A stretch of DNA of 64,000 nt from Actinocorallia populi (GTDB lineage: Bacteria; Actinomycetota; Actinomycetes; Streptosporangiales; Streptosporangiaceae): positions 186,001-250,000 of the forward strand of contig NZ_PVZV01000011.1 in assembly GCF_002995495.1 (NCBI RefSeq), read 5' to 3'. Within the stretch, counting starts at the first letter, position 1. Every line of letters begins with the position of its first letter. The notes under the pieces were generated by a model. That model had not been told where the DNA came from and did not search any database. It worked only from the letters and a program-made list of their open reading frames with translations. Both the position numbers and the translations under genes were made by a program. Below, piece after piece: positions 60,363 to 64,000 of this stretch.

Positions 60363-61210
60363 GGGAGTTTCCTCAGCTTCTCAGGATTCAACTGGATGTC
60401 GATCTCGCGGATCCGGCCGTCGAGGACGGTGAAGCCGAAGACGCCGGTGACCGTGCCGTCCTGCACGCGCAGCAGCCCGGGAGCCCCGTTGACGGCCGCC
60501 GGGACGAACACCGCCGCCGAGGCGAACTTCGTCCGCACCCCGACGAGGAACCGGGCGACCCGTCCGGCCCCGACCACGGGGTTGCGCGCCGCGCGCACCC
60601 GCCCGCCGCCGTCGGTGCGCAGGACGACGTCCGGGTCGAGGAGGCCGAGCAGCCTCCCCAGGTCGGCGCCCGAGGCGGCCTCGGCGAACAGCGCGACCGC
60701 CCGCCGGTGCTCCGCCTCGTCCACGTCGAACCGGGGAGCGCGGGCGCGGACGTGCCGCCGCGCCCGCGAGGCCAGCTGGCGGCAGGCCTCGGGCGTGCGC
60801 CCGACGGCCTTCGCCACCTCGGTGAAGGCCAGCCCGAACACGTCGTGCAGCACGAACACGGTGCGTTCGGCCGGGCTCAGCGACTCCAGGACGACGTGCA
60901 GCGCCAGGCTCATCGACTCGTCCAGCGTCACCCGGTCGGCCGGATCGGGGACGGCTACGTCGGGTTCCGGCAACCAGGGACCGACGTATCGCTCCCTGCG
61001 GTGCCGCGCCGACTTCAGCACGTCGAGGGCGAGCCGCGACACCGTCACCACCAGCCAGCCCTCGACGTCCCCGTCCACCCCGGCCCGCCACATCCGCAGC
61101 CACGCCTCCTGGACGACGTCCTCGGCCTCGGCCAGGTCGCCGAGCACCCCGTAGGCCACCCGGACGAGCCGGGGCCGCAACGCGTCGAAGCCGGTCACGA
61201 GATCGTTCAT
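60359..61210 (-). CDS. ECF41-type RNA polymerase sigma factor (SigJ-like)
   Basis: 283 residues from ATG 61210. Sigma region 2 (LVRVAYGVLGDLAEAEDVVQEAWLRMW) and region 4 (SPAERTVFVLHDVFGLAFTEVAKAVGRTPEACRQLASRARRHV spans it) are followed by a C-terminal SnoaL-like domain (about 175-283) with DGGGRVRAARNPVVGAGRVARFL. That extension, instead of an anti-sigma factor, controls ECF41 activity. Translationally coupled to its CMD partner. Autoregulated promoters upstream are expected but I could not pick them out. Confidence 0.93.
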   Translation of the reverse strand: MNDLVTGFDALRPRLVRVAYGVLGDLAEAEDVVQEAWLRMWRAGVDGDVEGWLVVTVSRLALDVLKSARHRRERYVGPWLPEPDVAVPDPADRVTLDESMSLALHVVLESLSPAERTVFVLHDVFGLAFTEVAKAVGRTPEACRQLASRARRHVRARAPRFDVDEAEHRRAVALFAEAASGADLGRLLGLLDPDVVLRTDGGGRVRAARNPVVGAGRVARFLVGVRTKFASAAVFVPAAVNGAPGLLRVQDGTVTGVFGFTVLDGRIREIDIQLNPEKLRKLP

Positions 61211-61251
61211 ACCCCGAGCACGAGACGGGCCGCCGGAGTGTGACATCGGGA

Positions 61252-62265
61252 TCAGCCGTTGGTCAGGGAGACCGCCGCCTTGTCGCCGGGAGCGGTGCCG
61301 ACCGCCCACAGGGCGCCGGGCAGGGGGTCGACGGCGTTGATCGTGTCGACGGGCAGGGACGCGGACCGCCACGCGGTGCCGTCGAAGCGGTGGACGGTGT
61401 TCTCGTCGACGCGCCACAGGGCGCCTTCGGCGTCGAGCAGGTACCTGGTCGCCAGGACGCTCGTGGGGATTTCGGGAGCCGGCGGAAGGGCGGTGGTGCC
61501 GCCGTCGGACACGCGTTTCACGGTCCGGTCGGGGGAGGAGTAGTAGTACAGGGCGTCATCGTCGACGGCCAGGAGGTGGCCCTCGGAGGCTCCTTCCGCC
61601 TCGACCCAGCCGTTGCCGTCCCGGCGGAGCGGCTTGTGGCCCACCAGGTAGACCTCGTTCGAGGCGGTCACATGGACGTCATGGACGAAGTCGTCGGGCA
61701 CGGCGTGGACGGCCCATTCGCCAGCCTTCCAGTGGAACACGCACCTGCCGCCCCAGGAGGCCCAGGCTTCGTCGGTTCCCGCGGCGGTCAGCTGGAGCTT
61801 CGCGCGCGAAGCGGTACTCGGGCAGTCCCCCGCGGGCAGAGCGATCTCGTTCCACTTCTTCCCGTCCCACCGGAAGATGCGGGCCTGGCCGTTCTTCATT
61901 CCAGAGACCCACACGTTGCCCGAGGCGGACGCGTCGAGGTCCGCCAGTTCGTAATTCCACGTGACGGGAGGGTTCTTCGTCTCCCAGAAGGTTCCGTTCC
62001 AGCGCTTGAGGGTCGTGTTGGAGTTGCATGTCGTCCCGGCGCCGAGGAAAGGAATCGACCAGTCGTAGCAGGTCTGCCCCGCGTAACCTCCGACCCACAC
62101 TTCCTCGGGTCCCAGGGCGGCGACGTGGGAGAGCCCCGAGTCGGGCACCATCTGCGGTGCTCTGGTGACACGCCACGGTCTTTCTTCGGCGTACGCGGCC
62201 GGAGCGAGCATTCCGACGGCCAAGGCGGCCGCCGCGACGATGAGTGTTCTTCTCATGGCGGTCAT
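61252..62265 (-). CDS. Secreted protein of unknown function, propeller-like repeats
   Basis: 337 residues from ATG 62265 (GGGAGAA ribosome site). Signal peptide of about 26 residues (TLIVAAAALAVGMLAPAAYA). The mature part has repeated short segments of type EVWVGGYAG, NVWVSGMKNG, EAWASWGG, EVYLVGHK, ALWRVDEN, ALWAVGTAP, each with aromatic Trp and Gly, suggesting a beta propeller. Four cysteines could form disulfides. No enzyme motif seen. Confidence 0.78.
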   Translation of the reverse strand: MTAMRRTLIVAAAALAVGMLAPAAYAEERPWRVTRAPQMVPDSGLSHVAALGPEEVWVGGYAGQTCYDWSIPFLGAGTTCNSNTTLKRWNGTFWETKNPPVTWNYELADLDASASGNVWVSGMKNGQARIFRWDGKKWNEIALPAGDCPSTASRAKLQLTAAGTDEAWASWGGRCVFHWKAGEWAVHAVPDDFVHDVHVTASNEVYLVGHKPLRRDGNGWVEAEGASEGHLLAVDDDALYYYSSPDRTVKRVSDGGTTALPPAPEIPTSVLATRYLLDAEGALWRVDENTVHRFDGTAWRSASLPVDTINAVDPLPGALWAVGTAPGDKAAVSLTNG

Positions 62266-62304
62266 GCTGTTCTCCCGTCCGCTGTTTTTCTTGTTCGGGG
62301 AACG

Positions 62305-63543
62305 TCAATCAGCCTCGGAGATTTTCTGTTCTCTGGACACTTCCCCGCTTTCGTCAATCCGCTGGATGCGGTCGGCGGGCACGGGCCGTCGCGGGGAACG
62401 CGAGGTGAGCCGGTGGTAGGCGAGGCCGGTGACGAGGCCCCAGAAGGGAGCGCCGACGCCCAGGACGGTGATGCCGGAGGCGGAGACGACGAGGGCGATG
62501 ACGGCGGCCTCGCGGGCGTCCGGGTCCTGGACGGCCGCGTGCAGGGAGGCGGCGAGGGCGGCGAAGAGGGCGAGGCCCGCGACGGACTCGATGAGCAGCG
62601 GCGGCGCGGTGGAGGCGAAGGAGACGGCCAGGCCCGACATGAGGCCGAGGAGCAGGTAGACGACGCCGCCGGTGACGGAGGCGATCCAGCGGCGGTCGGG
62701 ATCGGGGTGGGCGTCGGGTCCGGCGGCGAGCTGGGCGGTGATGGCGGCGAGGTTGATGGCGTGGCCGCCGAACGGGGCGCCCAGGAGCGTGCCGGCCCCG
62801 GTGGTGGTGAGGACGGGGCGCAGGTCGGGCCGGTAGCCGTTCGCCGCCATGACGCTCATGCCGGGGACGTTCTGGGACGCCATCGTCACGATGTACAGGG
62901 GGAGGGCGATGCCGATGAGCGCGTCGGGCGACAGGGCGGGCCACTCGAAGGACAGGACGGGCAGGACGCCCGCCATGGGCGGCGCGCCGGGGGAGCGGGT
63001 GAACCAGATGGCGGCGATGGCGACAGCCAGCGCGGCGGGCACGGCCCAGACCTTCGTGCGGGCGAAACGGCCGAGCACCAGCCAGGTCAGGACGACGGGG
63101 ATCGCGGCGCGCGGGAGCTCGGCGACGGCCTTCACCGGCGCGAGGCACAGCGGGAGCAGGACGCCCGCGAGCATCGCCGACGCCAGCGGGACGGGGATCG
63201 CCGCGAGCAGCCGGGCGAGCCGCGCCGACAGTCCGGTGAGCACCAGGAGCACCCCGGTGACGGCGAAGGCGCCCAGCGCCTCCCGGTAGGTGATGTCCCG
63301 GCTCACCCCGGTCGCCAGCAGGGCCGCTCCGGGCGTCGACCAGGCGATGCTGATCGGCATCCGGTGGCGCAGCCCCAGGTAGACGGCGCTCAGGCCCATC
63401 GTCACCGACAGGACGAGCAGCCCGGACGCGGCCTGCCGCCCGTCCGCGCCGATCGCGCGCAGCCCGGCGAGCACGACGGCGAACGAGCTGGCGAAGCCGA
63501 CGATCGCCATCACGATCCCGGCGAGCACCGGTTGCAGCCTCAC
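62305..63543 (-). CDS. benE: BenE-type benzoate/H+ symporter
   Basis: 412 residues from GTG 63543, 11-12 hydrophobic helices. BenE blocks are present: GFASSFAVVLAGLRAIGA, MPISIAWSTPGAALLAT, PLYIVTMASQNVPGMSVMAANGYRPDLRPVLTTTGAGTLLGAPFGGHAINLAAITAQ spanning two helices, and GAPFWGLVTGLAYH at the end. Aromatic acid/proton symport is the family role, but no benzoate catabolic genes lie nearby. It is divergent from an XRE regulator with paired operators in the gap, so that regulator probably controls it. Confidence 0.93.
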   Translation of the reverse strand: MRLQPVLAGIVMAIVGFASSFAVVLAGLRAIGADGRQAASGLLVLSVTMGLSAVYLGLRHRMPISIAWSTPGAALLATGVSRDITYREALGAFAVTGVLLVLTGLSARLARLLAAIPVPLASAMLAGVLLPLCLAPVKAVAELPRAAIPVVLTWLVLGRFARTKVWAVPAALAVAIAAIWFTRSPGAPPMAGVLPVLSFEWPALSPDALIGIALPLYIVTMASQNVPGMSVMAANGYRPDLRPVLTTTGAGTLLGAPFGGHAINLAAITAQLAAGPDAHPDPDRRWIASVTGGVVYLLLGLMSGLAVSFASTAPPLLIESVAGLALFAALAASLHAAVQDPDAREAAVIALVVSASGITVLGVGAPFWGLVTGLAYHRLTSRSPRRPVPADRIQRIDESGEVSREQKISEAD

Positions 63544-63561
63544 CCGTTCCCCCTCACAGCG

Positions 63562-63615
63562 CCGTTCCGTTTACGGAACAGCGAGCATACCCGGAGTGTT
63601 CCGTAAACGGAACGG
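63562..63615. promoter_or_regulatory. Paired inverted operators between benE and the XRE regulator gene
   Basis: Two near-palindromes, GTTCCGT-TT-ACGGAAC (63564-63579) and GTTCCGT-AA-ACGGAAC (63598-63613), with 7-bp arms and centres 34 bp apart. Together with flanking CC/GG they are 19-bp exact inverted copies of each other. Likely the autoregulatory binding sites of the XRE protein. Confidence 0.75.
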
Positions 63616-63642
63616 TGCGGCCGTCCGGCATGCTTGGGCACC

Positions 63643-64000
63643 ATGACCGACGGACAGGGCTTCGCCGCCGAGATAGGGCGGCGCATCCGCGACCTCCGCC
63701 GGACCCGCGGGATCTCCCTGTCGGAGCTGGCGCACCGCGCGTCCGTCGGCAAGGCGACGCTGTCCGCGCTGGAGTCCGGCACCCGCAACCCCACGGTCGA
63801 GACGCTGTACGCGATCACGGCCCAGCTGAACGTCCCGCTCGCCTCCGTGCTCACCGACCCGGGCGTCCCCGCCGCCGAGGCCGTCCACGGCGAGGCCGTC
63901 ACCGCCGAGCTGCTGGAGACGTTCGACGACGGTGGCCGCACCACCGAGCTCTACCGGCTGCGCATCCGCCCCGGCCGGCGGCAGGTCTCCCCGGCCCACC
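63643..64000 (+). CDS. XRE-family regulator with cupin-type C-terminus, 5' part
   Basis: Truncated by the window end after 119 codons. Helix-turn-helix at about 10-62: EIGRRIRDLRRTRGISLSELAHRASVGKATLSALESGTRNPTVETL spans it. Residues from about 85 on (EAVTAELLETFDDGGRTTELYRLRIRPGRRQ) look like the start of a cupin sensor domain, as in the SinR/cupin regulators found beside transporter genes. Divergent from benE and, by the operators between them, its probable regulator. Confidence 0.9.
   Translation, partial: MTDGQGFAAEIGRRIRDLRRTRGISLSELAHRASVGKATLSALESGTRNPTVETLYAITAQLNVPLASVLTDPGVPAAEAVHGEAVTAELLETFDDGGRTTELYRLRIRPGRRQVSPAH

Noticed and set aside
61240-63606. Plus-strand frame of 788 codons opposite the secreted protein and BenE
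   Set aside because: Antisense shadow; BenE and the signal-peptide protein are on the minus strand.

Overview
The window is high-GC DNA with strong G/C third-position bias and many GTG starts. The gene order matches the actinobacterial core block known from Mycobacterium tuberculosis Rv1086-Rv1112 and from Streptomyces: prenyl transferase, PhoH, fumarase, glpX, a DUF4245 protein, xseA/xseB, a lipid-droplet-associated protein, ispH, a DUF6542 protein and ychF. Together with the number of kinases, the wall hydrolases, a MocR regulator and an ECF41 sigma factor, this points to a filamentous actinomycete. Streptosporangiales is my guess; genus cannot be decided from the sequence alone. I saw no rRNA, tRNA, CRISPR array, insertion sequence or integrase.

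Layout. 1-8.7 kb: the tail of a GH16 glycosidase, a YyaL-type thioredoxin-fold protein, an NlpC/P60 hydrolase, UppS, PhoH and three tandem secreted lytic-transglycosylase-like paralogs; two CRP-like sites lie before two of the wall hydrolases. 8.7-27.4 kb: class II fumarase, a membrane Ser/Thr kinase, class I fumarase, a DMT transporter with divergent MocR regulator, an MFS transporter, xseA and xseB (divergent), DUF4245/TetR, glpX, a DUF1707 protein, a lipid-droplet protein, ispH, DUF6542, rmuC, a lipase-like hydrolase and ychF. 27.5-29.4 kb: a MerR regulator and a small membrane protein.

29.7-42.0 kb is the first standout: a tightly packed seven-gene operon with the gene order of the conjugation (con/Tcp) operon of Gram-positive ICEs such as ICEBs1: a TcpC/VirB8-like protein, a small two-TM protein, TcpE, a VirB4-like ATPase, a VirB6/TrbL-like protein, a VirB8-like accessory protein and a CwlT-like lytic transglycosylase-NlpC/P60 enzyme. 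No relaxase, coupling protein, integrase or att site is visible. Its TcpE is the N-terminus of a 1597-residue protein carrying a coiled-coil repeat, a proline-rich repeat and a MinD/ParA-like domain that lacks the Walker A lysine. The operon is preceded by a 26-bp perfect palindrome and closed by a 16-bp-stem terminator.

42.1-46.1 kb: a SEC-C protein, a NUDIX hydrolase, TypA/BipA and a Uma2-family protein. 46.4-53.0 kb is the second standout: a five-gene minus-strand operon encoding a membrane Ser/Thr kinase, a coiled-coil protein, a ClpB-like AAA+ ATPase, a small NrdG-like radical SAM protein and a zinc-ribbon/FHA protein with a long Gln/Gly/Pro/Tyr repeat. The overlaps and domain content suggest one phosphorylation-read-out system; its function is unknown to me.

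53.1-64 kb: a lipoprotein, an anti-sigma-type ATP-binding protein, a NarL/LuxR two-component system divergent from a VanZ-like protein, a metallophosphoesterase, a GT1 glycosyltransferase, an ECF41-type sigma factor coupled to its customary carboxymuconolactone-decarboxylase partner, a secreted protein of unknown function, a BenE-type permease, and a divergent XRE regulator (truncated by the window end) with two matching operators between them.
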